Source of the DNA: Dinoroseobacter sp049800835
GTDB lineage: Bacteria; Pseudomonadota; Alphaproteobacteria; Rhodobacterales; Rhodobacteraceae
Assembly (NCBI RefSeq): GCF_049800835.1
Contig: NZ_JBNAFU010000005.1
Location: 1-64,000 of the forward strand
Direction: 5' to 3'
DNA: 64,000 nt
Part shown: positions 46,819 through 56,900 of the stretch, one piece after another
Numbering within the stretch: the stretch's first letter is position 1
Layout: every line of letters starts with the position of its first letter
The notes under the pieces: generated by a model
What the model saw: only the letters and a program-made list of their open reading frames with translations
The model's database searches: none
What the model was told of the DNA's origin: nothing
Translations under genes and position numbers: made by a program

Positions 46819-46995
46819 GGCGTTTCTGGACCCTCTGCGGTTGCCGCCAAGCGGCGCTGCACAATACTAACACATTTTTGACTTATACGGCTCACAAAAC
46901 AAACAAACGGATGTGTTGGCAAGCCTCTGCCCAACTGTAACTCGTTTGAATTTGGCACAAATTCTCCGCTCTGTATCTAGGCAGATTGACCTACG

Positions 46996-47005
46996 GCGTT
47001 AACGC
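46996..47005. promoter_or_regulatory. Palindrome GCGTTAACGC upstream of the DUF1636-cobC-cbiB unit
   Basis: A perfect 10-base palindrome about 80 bases before the DUF1636 start, in the 268-base gap that otherwise shows no gene. Could be a regulator site; short palindromes also occur by chance. Confidence 0.3.
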
Positions 47006-47086
47006 ATCCGATTGCGCCTCAGCCGGAAATCGGGTTTTAACACCGCCACGACACATAAGTGCTTCGGCGACACAAAAGGGCAAGGC

Positions 47087-47461
47087 ATGGCGACCACCTG
47101 GATTACAATTTGCGACACGTGCAAGCAGGACGGATGGGACGCGCGGGGCATGGACCAGACCGATGGTGAGGTGCTGGCAGCGGCGGTCGAGACGGCGGCG
47201 AAAGCCAGCCCGGGCCTGCGCACCCGCCGTCATTCATGCCTCATGGGGTGCAGTGGCGCGTGCAACGTCACGATCCAGGCCCGGGGCAAGCTGGCCTACA
47301 CGCTCGGCCGGTTCGACCCGAATGCAGAGGCCGCCGCCGCCATCGTCGACTACGCGGAGAAATACGCCGAAAGCGACAGTGGTCAGGTGCCCTACCGGAC
47401 GTGGCCCGAAGCGATAAAAGGTCATTTCGTGACCCGCCACCCGCCCTTGCCTGAGGAATGA
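47087..47461 (+). CDS. DUF1636 ferredoxin-like metal-binding protein
   Basis: A 124-residue protein of a family found in cobalamin loci. The Cys pattern CDTCKQDG, then HSCLMGCSGACNVTI, resembles thioredoxin-like [2Fe-2S] ferredoxins, so it may carry electrons in corrin synthesis; the exact role is unknown. AAGGGCAAGG lies before the ATG at 47087. Its stop overlaps the cobC start (ATGA), so it leads a three-gene B12 unit. Confidence 0.85.
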   Translation: MATTWITICDTCKQDGWDARGMDQTDGEVLAAAVETAAKASPGLRTRRHSCLMGCSGACNVTIQARGKLAYTLGRFDPNAEAAAAIVDYAEKYAESDSGQVPYRTWPEAIKGHFVTRHPPLPEE

Positions 47462-48432
47462 GCGCAGGGCGAGATCACGGCGGCGGGGTGGATGCAGCCG
47501 CCCAACGCTATGGTGGCACACGCGCGGACTGGCTTGACCTGTCCACCGGCATTAACCCGATCCCCTACCCGGTCGACAGCCTGCCCGCAGGCGTCTGGAC
47601 GACCCTGCCCGACAGCACTGCGCAAGAGCGCCTGTTGCACGCAGCGCGCCGGTTCTGGAATGTCCCTGACGGGTTGGGCATACTTGCCGCGCCGGGGGCT
47701 TCGAGCCTGATCGCGCAAATGCCCCACACCCTGGGCGCGCAAGGGACTGCCCGGATCGCACAGGCGACCTATAACGAGTGGGCTGCAAGTTTCCGGCAAG
47801 CGGGCTGGACGGTGACGGAGACCGCACCGCACGCCGAGGTCGATGTCAGGGTGCATCCGAACAATCCGGATGGAGCCCTCGCAGAACCCGTGCAGAAAAC
47901 GGGCGAAACTTTCGTGATTGATGAGAGCTTTTGCGACCCCACGCCCGAGAAAAGTTTTCTGTCTGAGGATTTTTTCTGCAAAGTTATTGATACTAATAAT
48001 TTTTTTATCTTTAAGAGCTTTGGAAAATTTTGGGGTTGTGCCGGGTTACGCCTCGGATTCCTGATCGGACCACCCCCGTACCTTGAGCACATGGCCGCCC
48101 GTCTGGGGCCCTGGCCGGTCTCGGGGCCTGCGCTTGAGCTTGGCGCGCGCGCGTTGGAGGACCCGGGCTGGGCGGATCAGACGCGGGCACGGCTGCGGCG
48201 GGACAGCGATAGACTGGACGCCTTGATGACGGAGTACGGCGCAAGAGCGCCGCGCGGAACGACCCTGTTTCGTCTGTACGAGGTCGCGGATGCGGCGGCG
48301 TGGCAGGACAGGCTCGCACGGCATCACATCTGGACCCGGATCTTCCCGTACTCGAAAACCTGGATTCGGCTGGGCCTGCCGGGGCAAGAGCCGGACTGGG
48401 TTCGGTTGGGCCGGGCCCTGAAAGACCTCTGA
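47458..48432 (+). CDS. cobC: Threonine-phosphate decarboxylase (aminotransferase fold)
   Basis: Makes (R)-1-amino-2-propanol phosphate for the nucleotide loop of B12. The 324-residue PLP enzyme has LDLSTGINPIPYP, GASSLIAQMPH, IDESFCD (D155) and the PLP Lys K190 in KSFGKFWGCAGLRLGF. Residues 164-193 are coded by a strikingly AT-rich segment (see 47947). It overlaps the DUF1636 gene and is followed two bases later by cbiB. Confidence 0.93.
   Translation: MSAGRDHGGGVDAAAQRYGGTRADWLDLSTGINPIPYPVDSLPAGVWTTLPDSTAQERLLHAARRFWNVPDGLGILAAPGASSLIAQMPHTLGAQGTARIAQATYNEWAASFRQAGWTVTETAPHAEVDVRVHPNNPDGALAEPVQKTGETFVIDESFCDPTPEKSFLSEDFFCKVIDTNNFFIFKSFGKFWGCAGLRLGFLIGPPPYLEHMAARLGPWPVSGPALELGARALEDPGWADQTRARLRRDSDRLDALMTEYGARAPRGTTLFRLYEVADAAAWQDRLARHHIWTRIFPYSKTWIRLGLPGQEPDWVRLGRALKDL
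47947..48036 (+). other. AT-rich patch within cobC
   Basis: By hand count 25 of 90 bases are G or C, in a gene that otherwise matches the GC-rich window. The codons include ATT, ACT, AAT, AGT and runs of TTT, unlike those on either side. The reading frame is intact and covers the lead-in to the PLP lysine. Confidence 0.9.
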
Positions 48433-48434
48433 AG

Positions 48435-49343
48435 ATGGAGTGGGCAGCCATTCTGGCATTGGCACTGGTGCTTGACGCGCTGCTCGGGGAACCGGTTTGG
48501 CTGTGGTCCCGCCTGCCGCATCCGGCGGTTCTGATGGGCCGTGCGATCGGTTGGGCGGATGCGCGTTTCAACACCGCGGACCGGCAGAAACGGAACGGCA
48601 TCTGCGTAGTGGCTGGTCTGGTTCTGATCGCAGGCGCGGTTGGTCTTGTGTTGTCCCAACTCGGGTGGGTGGCGGAGGCGCTGGTTGCGGCCATCCTGCT
48701 GGCGCAACGCAGTCTGGTTGATCATGTGCGCGCGGTGGCGGACGGTCTGGCGCGGTCGGTCGAGGACGGACGCGCGGCGGTGGCGATGATCGTAGGGCGG
48801 GATACACGCGAGATGGACGGACCAGCGGTCGCGCGCGCGGCCATCGAGTCCGCCGCCGAAAACTTCTCCGACGGGGTGGTGGCCCCGGCGTTCTGGTTCC
48901 TGATCGCGGGTTTGCCGGGGCTGCTGATCTACAAGGTGGTGAATACCGCGGACAGCATGATCGGCTACCGCACCCCGCGCCATTTGGCGTTCGGGTGGGC
49001 AGCGGCGCGACTGGACGATGTGCTCAACTGGGTGCCTGCCCGGCTGAGTGCGGTGCTGATTTCGCTCAGTCACGGAAAACTGCGGATCTGGCGGGCCGTT
49101 CGGCAGGATGCACGTCTGCACCGGTCGCCCAATGCGGGCTGGCCCGAGGCCGCCATGGCGCAGGTGCTGAACGTGGCACTTTCCGGGCCGCGCGGTTATG
49201 ACGGGCAGCGTGAAGCGTTTCCATTCGTCAACCCGACCGGCGCGCGCGACATCGGTGCGGCGCAGATCGCGGACGCGTGCGACGCGCTGTGGCGGTCCTG
49301 GTCGGTCGGTATGGGCGCTGTGCTGCTGCTTGCGCTGCTCTAG
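48435..49343 (+). CDS. cbiB: Adenosylcobinamide-phosphate synthase
   Basis: Joins adenosylcobyric acid with aminopropanol (phosphate) at the inner membrane. The 302-residue protein has several hydrophobic helices, the LDALLGEPVWLWSRLPHPAVLMG opening, RAAIESAAENFSDGVVAPAFW and NTADSMIGYR, all family hallmarks. Also called cobD in the Pseudomonas nomenclature. It follows cobC, which makes its substrate. Confidence 0.95.
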   Translation: MEWAAILALALVLDALLGEPVWLWSRLPHPAVLMGRAIGWADARFNTADRQKRNGICVVAGLVLIAGAVGLVLSQLGWVAEALVAAILLAQRSLVDHVRAVADGLARSVEDGRAAVAMIVGRDTREMDGPAVARAAIESAAENFSDGVVAPAFWFLIAGLPGLLIYKVVNTADSMIGYRTPRHLAFGWAAARLDDVLNWVPARLSAVLISLSHGKLRIWRAVRQDARLHRSPNAGWPEAAMAQVLNVALSGPRGYDGQREAFPFVNPTGARDIGAAQIADACDALWRSWSVGMGAVLLLALL

Positions 49344-49399
49344 GGTTGCGCGACGCGGCGAGCCTGCTAGCGTCCGCTCAACTTCAGGAGGGTTTCAGG

Positions 49400-50566
49400 A
49401 TGCGGTTCGTTTCTGCCTTGGTGATTTCGGTCTTGGCCGCTGGCGCGGCGGCAGCCCAGTGCGGCGGCAGTTTTTCCGGTTTTGTCGAAGGGCTGAAGGC
49501 CGAGGCCGTGGCCAAGGGCCATGACCGGGTGACGGTCGACGCATTTTTCCGAACCGCTGCGCAAGACCCACGCACATTGCGGGCGGACCGGGCGCAGGGG
49601 GTGTTCAAGATGCCCTTCACCGACTTCTCCAGGCGGGTCATCAGCCAGAACCGCATGCAGAACGGCGCGCGCAACGCCGAGCGCTATGCACAGGTCTTTG
49701 CGCGGGCGGAACGCGACTATGGCGTGCCGGCGGGCGTGTTGCTGGCCTTTTGGGCGCTGGAGACCGATTTCGGCGCGGTGCAGGGCGATTTCAACACGCT
49801 CAACTCGCTGGTCACGCTGGCCCATGACTGCCGCCGCCCCGAGCTGTTCCGCCCGCAGATCTTCGCCGCGCTTGAGCTGTACGAGGCCGGGGATTTTGAC
49901 CCGGCCCGCACAACCGGCGCCTGGGCCGGGGAGATCGGGATGGTCCAGATGCTGCCCGAAGACATCCTGACACGCGGGGTCGATGGCAACGGAGATGGGC
50001 ACGTGTACCTGAAGACCTCTGCCCCGGATGCGCTGCTGTCGGGGGCCAACATGCTGCGTGGCCTTGGCTGGCGTGCCGGAGAGCCGTGGTTGCAGGAGGT
50101 GCGCGTCCCGGACGATCTGAACTGGTACGAAACCGGCCTGACGACGAGAAAACCCGGGCGCGACTGGGCTGCACTGGGGGTCACGCCGCGCTGGGGTCAG
50201 ATCGAGGGCGGGCTGCCCGCCGCGCTGATCCTGCCGCAGGGGCGCAAGGGTCCTGCGTTTCTGGCCTATCCGAATTTTGACGTTTATTTCGAGTGGAACC
50301 AGAGCTTTGTCTACGTCACCACGGCGGCCTACTTCGCCACGCGGCTGTCCGGCGCCCCGGTGTTCGACGCGGGCGCCCCCGAACCGGGCCTGAATGATGC
50401 CCAGATGAAGCAGCTTCAGCAAAAGCTCGCGGCACGCGGATACGATGTCGGCAAGGTCGACGGGATCCTGGGCGCCCGCACTCGCGCCGCCGTACGCGAG
50501 GAACAACGCAGGCTGGGCCTGCCCGCTGACGCGTGGCCGACGCAAGCCTTGCTGGCGCGACTCTAA
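49400..50566 (+). CDS. Lytic murein transglycosylase, MltB type
   Basis: Cleaves the glycan of peptidoglycan in the periplasm. The 388-residue protein has a signal peptide, the catalytic Glu in LLAFWALETDFG, the GAWAGEIGMVQMLPEDIL segment and a C-terminal PG-binding repeat (LQQKLAARGYDVGKVDGILGARTRAAV). AGGAGGG precedes the ATG. It is 56 bases after cbiB but has no B12 role. Confidence 0.92.
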   Translation: MRFVSALVISVLAAGAAAAQCGGSFSGFVEGLKAEAVAKGHDRVTVDAFFRTAAQDPRTLRADRAQGVFKMPFTDFSRRVISQNRMQNGARNAERYAQVFARAERDYGVPAGVLLAFWALETDFGAVQGDFNTLNSLVTLAHDCRRPELFRPQIFAALELYEAGDFDPARTTGAWAGEIGMVQMLPEDILTRGVDGNGDGHVYLKTSAPDALLSGANMLRGLGWRAGEPWLQEVRVPDDLNWYETGLTTRKPGRDWAALGVTPRWGQIEGGLPAALILPQGRKGPAFLAYPNFDVYFEWNQSFVYVTTAAYFATRLSGAPVFDAGAPEPGLNDAQMKQLQQKLAARGYDVGKVDGILGARTRAAVREEQRRLGLPADAWPTQALLARL

Positions 50567-50671
50567 CCAAGAGCTCCGCCCGTGGTTGCGACCACGCGGG
50601 TTACACTGTTTCCGAGATGTCAACAAAATCGCAGGTGTAGCAACCGCTTTTTCCTTCTGCGCGCCTGAAAC

Positions 50672-50771
50672 GTTAAAAATTTGGGCAAATATGTTAAAAA
50701 TATGATGCAGAACTAACGCTAGCTAAAGTACGATTGCGCTGTGCGATTATCGCATGTGTTACGTAACGGAG
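50672..50771 (+). promoter_or_regulatory. AT-rich promoter region with palindromes, VPLPA-CTERM gene
   Basis: In this 100-base stretch there are two GTTAAAAAT copies 21 bases apart (50672, 50693), a perfect TGCGAT-T-ATCGCA (50742-50754) and GTTACGTAAC (50758-50767) against the GGAG ribosome-binding site. The region is AT-richer than its surroundings. Confidence 0.6.
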
Positions 50772-50778
50772 ATTTCCA

Positions 50779-51798
50779 ATGGAAAAAATTCTAACGCGCG
50801 GGGGCGTGTGGCACAGCATTACTGGCGCTGTTTTCACACTTCTTGCAGCGCTCTTCCTACTGCCCACCGCGGGTCATGCGGCTGGGACAGTCAGCTGGAC
50901 AAACCCGGCAAACAACTCGTCGTTCCCGGTCGGGACCGTCATCAGCCCTCAGGGCATCGCATCGGGCGGCATTTCGTCCGGCTCAGGCCTTGATCTGGTC
51001 ATCGTTCTCGACGGATCGGGCTCGATGAACAACACCACGCTGGCCCAACAGGCCGCTGCGGCCAATGCGTTGATTGCGGCTGTTCCACAGGCGACAAGCC
51101 AGATCGGGATTGTTCAGTTCGGTTCGAGTGCATCGACCATCGCACCGCTGCAAAGCGCAGCAAACCAAGGCGTCCTGATGGCCGCCGTGAACAGCGTTGA
51201 CGACAACCTAGGCACCACTGACACGGCAGAGGCGATCGACCTTGCCGCCAGCCTGCTGACCGCGAATGACAACGGCAATTCCAAGCAGATCGTTCTGATC
51301 ACCGATGGTGGCCCGAACAGCCAGACTGCTGCGGAAACAGCCGCTGCCAACGCCGCTGGTGGGACACCCGCGGTACAGGTCAACACTGTTGGCCTGCCGA
51401 ACACGAACTTCGGTAGCCAGGACGATATCGCCGCTGCAGGTGGTGGTATCTTCGTGACGGCTAGCAATCAGCAAGCACTCGTTGATCTGTTCACAGGGAC
51501 CGGCGGTAACCTCGTTGGTATCGACCAGATCGATGTGGAACTGCCTGACGGCACACTGCTGTCTGACGTTGCACTGACCTCCGGTCTGGGCAACTTTGAC
51601 GTAACCCAAGGGTATGCTCTGGAAGCCGGTGCAAACACCTGGACGGTCACTGCATTCTTCACCAACGGCCAAAGCGCAATGGCAGACCTGACCGTCTTCG
51701 GCAAAACCGGAAGCACGAACGTCGTTCCGCTGCCTGCCGGTGTGTGGATGCTGCTTGCCGGCCTTGGTGGCCTCGGCGCCCTGCGCCGCCGCAGCTAA
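50779..51798 (+). CDS. VWA-domain protein with VPLPA-CTERM sorting signal
   Basis: A 339-residue exported protein: signal peptide to about residue 35, a VWA domain with the metal site DGSGS (78-82) and LITDGGPNS, a beta-rich module, and a C-terminal VPLPAGVW...helix...RRRS (316-339). VPLPA-CTERM tails are processed by exosortase XrtD in alphaproteobacteria, with export or surface display. Neither exosortase nor polysaccharide genes are seen nearby. A hairpin and a TPR gene follow. Confidence 0.9.
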   Translation: MEKILTRGGVWHSITGAVFTLLAALFLLPTAGHAAGTVSWTNPANNSSFPVGTVISPQGIASGGISSGSGLDLVIVLDGSGSMNNTTLAQQAAAANALIAAVPQATSQIGIVQFGSSASTIAPLQSAANQGVLMAAVNSVDDNLGTTDTAEAIDLAASLLTANDNGNSKQIVLITDGGPNSQTAAETAAANAAGGTPAVQVNTVGLPNTNFGSQDDIAAAGGGIFVTASNQQALVDLFTGTGGNLVGIDQIDVELPDGTLLSDVALTSGLGNFDVTQGYALEAGANTWTVTAFFTNGQSAMADLTVFGKTGSTNVVPLPAGVWMLLAGLGGLGALRRRS

Positions 51799-51814
51799 GA
51801 ACCAAGTTGAAATC

Positions 51815-51842
51815 GGAGAAGGCGGCCCCGGCGGCCTTCTCC
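51815..51842 (+). terminator. Hairpin after the VPLPA-CTERM gene
   Basis: GGAGAAGGC pairs perfectly with GCCTTCTCC around ten bases. It lacks a strong T-run, so it may only attenuate into the TPR gene. Confidence 0.55.
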
Positions 51843-51882
51843 CGCCTGATTTCCTCCACAATTTTGATATTGAAGCGGTTCC

Positions 51883-53901
51883 ATGCGCATTTCAGTCCTT
51901 TCCGCTGTCGCCCTTTCCCTGGCATTTGTCGCACCCGGTGCGGTTGACGCGCGGACGCTGTCCGTCGATCCGTTCATGTCGGACGGAGAGGCCGCATATT
52001 CCACCGCAACAACCACCCTCGCCGATGTACTGAGGGACTACGGAGACACCGGCGCCGTTGCCGGGGCGCTGCCCGAAGATACAGCCGACGACCCGATCCT
52101 TCAGGCGCTGCGCGCGATCACCCTTGCCAGCGCGGGCGATGTGTCGGAGGCGCGCACGGCGCTTGCCCGCACACCTGAAAGCCGGGCAACCGTGTGGGGG
52201 CAGATCGCACAGGCGATCATCCTGCGCGCCGAAGGCAATCTGGACGCCGCGCGCGACGAGATCGACGCCGCGCTGGTGCTGGGCGCGAACAACGCCTACG
52301 CGCACAACATTGCCGGTACAATCGCCGCGAGCCGACAGGACTGGGCCAGCGCGGTCGAAAGCTTCGGCACCGCCGCGCGCCTGAGCCCGGATGGCGCGCT
52401 GTACCTTGCAAATCTGGGGACCGCGCAACGGGTCGTGGGCGCCTTTGCCGATGCTGCCCGATCACTGACCCGGGCGCTGGACCTGAACCCGCAATCCTGC
52501 ACGGCCGCCATCGGGCGCGCAGACCTCTTTGCCCTGCAAAACAACATCTCGGCTGCGCGGGACGATCTGGAGTTGTGCCTGGCGACCGCCACGCCGCACC
52601 CCCAGGCGGCAACGCGCCTGGTTGAGCTGTTGCTTGAAGCGAACGCGCTGGACGCCGCCGAAGAGACCCTGGCCATCCATCAGGACCTGCTTGGCGCGTC
52701 GGTAGCGGCGTTGCGGGCAGAGCTGGCCTTGCGCGATGGCAGACCGGCAGACGCGCGCGTGCTGCTTGCGCAGGCCACGACGTTGACGCCAGCGCAACGC
52801 GAGGTGAACAAGGCCTATAGCCTGATCATGCAGCGCCGCGACGCCGAAGCGTCGGAGCTTCTGGCTGAAAGCGCACTGGAGGGCCCGGCCCGCCTTGCAC
52901 TGGACGCCGGGTTGTCGGTCATCCTGGGCATGCCGCTGCCAACAGGGCTTCCGCCGCAGGATCCGATGATTGCGATGTTCGCTGCGCTCGCGCCCGGCAG
53001 TGCCACTGCGCCGCAGCGGTTTCTGGAGATGTCCCGGGCAGCAGATGTGGTACCCGGGTTCCGGGTCGATGGATTGACCGAACAGGCCATAAGTGCTGCC
53101 AGCACGCCCGAGATGCGCGCGGAGCTTTCCCGCGGGATCTTGTTGATCGCCCGCGATCTGTACGGCCCCGCCGCCGAGGCCTTTGCCGCCGCCGAAGCCG
53201 CATCCGGCACCACGCCAGACGCACAGGAGGCGCGTGCGCTTGCCCTCTATTTCAAGGCAAGCGCCCTGTCGCTGGCGCGGGATGTCCCCGGGGCGGAGAC
53301 CGCGCTTGAACAGACCGTAGCGCTGGCCCCCGCGTTTGCGGCAGGTCAGTTCTTTCTTGCCGAAACGCGCGCGGGCCAGGGAAAATTCGCCGAGGCCTTG
53401 CCCGCGTACGAGGCCGCGCATGCCACCGCCCCGAGTTCGGCAACGGTGTTGCGGGTCGGAATGGCGGCGGAGGCGGCGGGCATCCCCGAGACAGCGGAGC
53501 GCGCGTATCGCGAGCTGATCACATACATTCCCGACAGCCATGTCGGTTACAACCAGCTGGCCTGGGTGCTCGTGTCGAATGACGGTGACCTGGACGAGGC
53601 GCAGGCCCTGGCCGAGCGCGCCCTGACCATCGCGCCCGGCGACCCTGCGATCAAGGACACGCTCGGCTGGACGCTGTTCAAGAAAGGGGATCCGGCTGCC
53701 GCGCTGCCCTATCTGCGCGCGGCCCATGATGCCGGAACCAGTGCCTCTGCGCCGTTGATCGCGTTCCATCTGGCCCAGGCCGAAGCCGCGATGGGCAATG
53801 ACGCCGCAGCGCGCGCGTTGCTGGACGAGTTGCTGGCCTATGGCGATAAGGCGTTCGTGTTCTCGCAACAGGCACGGGCGTTGCGCAACCGGTTGAACTG
53901 A
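51883..53901 (+). CDS. Exported TPR-repeat protein
   Basis: A 672-residue protein with a signal peptide (about residues 1-23, cut after VDA) followed by TPR-like helical repeats throughout, clearest near residues 150-230 and 530-640 (NQLAWVLVSNDGDLDEAQALAERAL, KDTLGWTLFKKGDPAAALPYL). TPR proteins scaffold complexes; similar proteins belong to some exosortase systems. No strong ribosome-binding site is seen, consistent with coupling to the gene before. It ends nine bases from the smc stop. Confidence 0.85.
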   Translation: MRISVLSAVALSLAFVAPGAVDARTLSVDPFMSDGEAAYSTATTTLADVLRDYGDTGAVAGALPEDTADDPILQALRAITLASAGDVSEARTALARTPESRATVWGQIAQAIILRAEGNLDAARDEIDAALVLGANNAYAHNIAGTIAASRQDWASAVESFGTAARLSPDGALYLANLGTAQRVVGAFADAARSLTRALDLNPQSCTAAIGRADLFALQNNISAARDDLELCLATATPHPQAATRLVELLLEANALDAAEETLAIHQDLLGASVAALRAELALRDGRPADARVLLAQATTLTPAQREVNKAYSLIMQRRDAEASELLAESALEGPARLALDAGLSVILGMPLPTGLPPQDPMIAMFAALAPGSATAPQRFLEMSRAADVVPGFRVDGLTEQAISAASTPEMRAELSRGILLIARDLYGPAAEAFAAAEAASGTTPDAQEARALALYFKASALSLARDVPGAETALEQTVALAPAFAAGQFFLAETRAGQGKFAEALPAYEAAHATAPSSATVLRVGMAAEAAGIPETAERAYRELITYIPDSHVGYNQLAWVLVSNDGDLDEAQALAERALTIAPGDPAIKDTLGWTLFKKGDPAAALPYLRAAHDAGTSASAPLIAFHLAQAEAAMGNDAAARALLDELLAYGDKAFVFSQQARALRNRLN

Positions 53902-53910
53902 TCGACCGCC

Positions 53911-56900
53911 TCAGGCGACCAGTGTCTCGGCCCGCTTGAGGTCGACGGAGACAAGCTGGCTGACACCCTGTTCCCCCATTGTCACGCCGAACAACCGGTC
54001 CATGCGGGACATGGTGACCGCGTGGTGGGTGATGATCAGGAACCGCGTATCGGTGCGGCGGCACATCTCGTCCAGCAGGTCGCAGAAGCGCGTGACATTG
54101 GCATCGTCCAGGGGCGCGTCGACCTCGTCCAAAACACAGATCGGAGCCGGGTTGGCGAGGAAAACCGCAAAGATCAGCGCCATCGCCGTCAGCGTCTGCT
54201 CGCCACCCGACAGCAGCGACAGGGTCGAGAGTTTCTTGCCCGGCGGCTGGCACATGATTTCCAGTCCCGCCTCCAGCGGATCATCGGACTCAACCAGCAC
54301 CAGTTTTGCCTCGCCACCGCCGAACAGGTGCGTGAACAACATGGAGAAGTTGGAATTGACCTGCTCGAACGCGGTCAGAAGCCGCTCGCGCCCCTCGCGG
54401 TTGAGGCCTGAAATGCCCGAGCGCAGCTTGCCGATCGCCTCTTCCAGATCGCTCTTTTCCTGCGTGAGGGTCTGGTACTCCTCGTCCACGGATTTGGCGT
54501 CTTCTTCGGCGCGCAGGTTCACGGCCCCCATTGCATCGCGTTGCCGCTTGAGGCGGTTGACCTCTGCCTCGATCTGCTCGGCCGGCGGCATTTTCTCGGA
54601 CTCGCCACCAAGTGTATCGAGCAGTTGCTGCGGGGAGACGTCGAGTGCTTCGCGAATGCGGTCCGCAGCGAGCGTGACGGTTTCGATGGCGGCCTCGGCG
54701 CGGGCCTCGGCGCGGGCACGGGTCTCGCGCGCCTCGGAGGCCGCGCGTTCGGCGTCGCGTTCGGCCTGTTCGGCCTTGCGCAAGCCGCCTTCGGCTGCGC
54801 TGAGCGCGTCCGCGGCGTCGGCCTTGCGGGCCTCGGCCTTGGCGATTTCCTGCGCCAGCGCGTCGCGCTGACGTGCAATGTCGCCCGGGGCCTCTTGCGC
54901 GGATTTCAACTCGGTTTGCGACGTTTGCCGCCGGTCCGCAAGCTCGGCACTGCGTTTGGCCGCCGTGTCCAGCCGGTGGCGCCACCCGCTGATCTGTTGG
55001 GTGATCTCCTGATCACGCTTGGTGCGGGCTTCCCCTTCGCGACGCAACTCGTCATGGGCAGAGCGCTTGGCCAGCATCGTCATGCGCGCGGCATCGACCG
55101 TCATGCGCACCTGTTCCACCTGGGCCCGCGCCGTCTCCAGATCGTCAAGACCCTTGAGCGCAGCCTCGGCCTCTGCCACCGCCTTGCGGGCTTCGAGAGC
55201 CTCTTCGCGAAAGCGCGACACCGACATGGTCAGGGTTTCCAGCTTGCCAGCCAGAATATTCTTGTCGGCCTCCGCCCGGCTCAGTGCGCGGCTTGTGTCC
55301 CCCAGCGCGCGCTCTGCGGCCTTGCGGGCGTCTCGCGCGGTTCGATCGGCTTCGGACGCTGCACGCAGATCAGCTTGCAGACCCTCATGAACAGCGCGCG
55401 CGGACGCGGCCCTGGTGTCTGCTGCCGACAGATCCGCGCGCAACGTGGTCAGGCGGTTCATCTGCTGAAGGCGCGCGGCAGCCGCCGAAGGCGCATCCTC
55501 GGCTCGGGCGCTCAGTCCGTCCCACCGCCACAGGTCGCCTTCCACGCTGACCAGACGCTGGCCCGGCAAGAGGGCGGGTTGGAGGCGCGCGCCCTCGGCC
55601 CGTTCGACCAGACCCACCTGCGCCACACGGCGGCGGAGCGCGGCCGGAATCTCCACGTGGTCGCCCAGGGGCGACACCCCCGCAGGCAGCGGCTGCGCCG
55701 CATCGTAGTCCGGCAGCGTATGCCAGCCGGACGCATCTCCCTCGACCTCCGGGGCCTTTAGATCGTCTGCAAGCGCGGCCCCCAGAGCGGCCTCGAACCC
55801 GACCTCCGCCGTCACGGCATCGAGAACCTGCCCCCCTTCGGCCCGCGCGCGGGCCACCAGCTTGTCGAGCGCACCAACCTCCGCCCGCAGGGCACTTGCC
55901 TCGCCTTCGGCTTCGGACCGGGCCGCCCGTGCTTCGGCCTCTCGGGCTTGCAGCGTGGCGCGATGCGCCTCGGCTTCGGTCAACGCGGTGTCGGCGGCCT
56001 CGGCCTGTGTCTGCGCCTCTGTCTGGGACGCTGTCGCAGTGGTGAAGCGCGCATCGGCATCGGCCAGAGCCACCTGTGCCTGCGCGACCGCTTCCTCGGA
56101 TCTGGTCGCCTGTTCGGCGGCGCGGGCCTCGGACTTCTGCGCATCCTGAAGCATCCGCTGCGTCGACTGATGACGTGCCGCGAGCCGTGCCACATCTTCG
56201 GTCAGCTCGCTTTGGGCGGTTTCGCGGTCCTGAAGGATTTCGGCCGCGGCGCGGGCGGCCTCGGACGCCTCGGTCAATCGCGTATCATGTCCTTCTGCGG
56301 CCTTCCGGATCTCGGCCTGTTCCCATTCCAGCTTTTCGATAGTCTCGCCCGCATCGGTGTTCAGCGACGCCTCACGGGCAATGTCGTTTTCCAGTTGCGC
56401 AATGCGCGCCACCAGCGTGTCGATCATTTCCCGCGCGCGGGCTTCCTGATCGGCCAAGGTGTCGCGCTGGACATGAAAACGCTGGACGACGGCGGCGGCG
56501 ATCGCGTCTTCCTCGCGCAGGGGGGGAAGCGCGTCTTCCTGGGCCACGCGGGCCTTGGCGGCCTCCCGCGCGGCTGATTCCGCCTGTGCAGCCTCGGTGG
56601 TGCAGGTGGTCAGGTCCCGGGCCGCAAGCAGACGCGCCTCGTCCGCCTCGCGCCAGCGCCGATAGAGCAGCAGACCTTCGGCCTTGCGCAACTGCGTTCC
56701 GATCTCACGGTAACGCGCGGCCTGCTTGGCCTGACGTGCAAGGGTCGCCAGCTGGCTGGCCAGCTGTTCCAGCACGTCATCGACCCGTTCGAGGTTCGAT
56801 TCCGCCCCCTTGAGCTTCAATTCCGCCTCGTGACGGCGTTGATACAGCCCGGAGATGCCTGCCGCTTCTTCCAGAATGCGGCGGCGCGCCTTGGGCTTGG

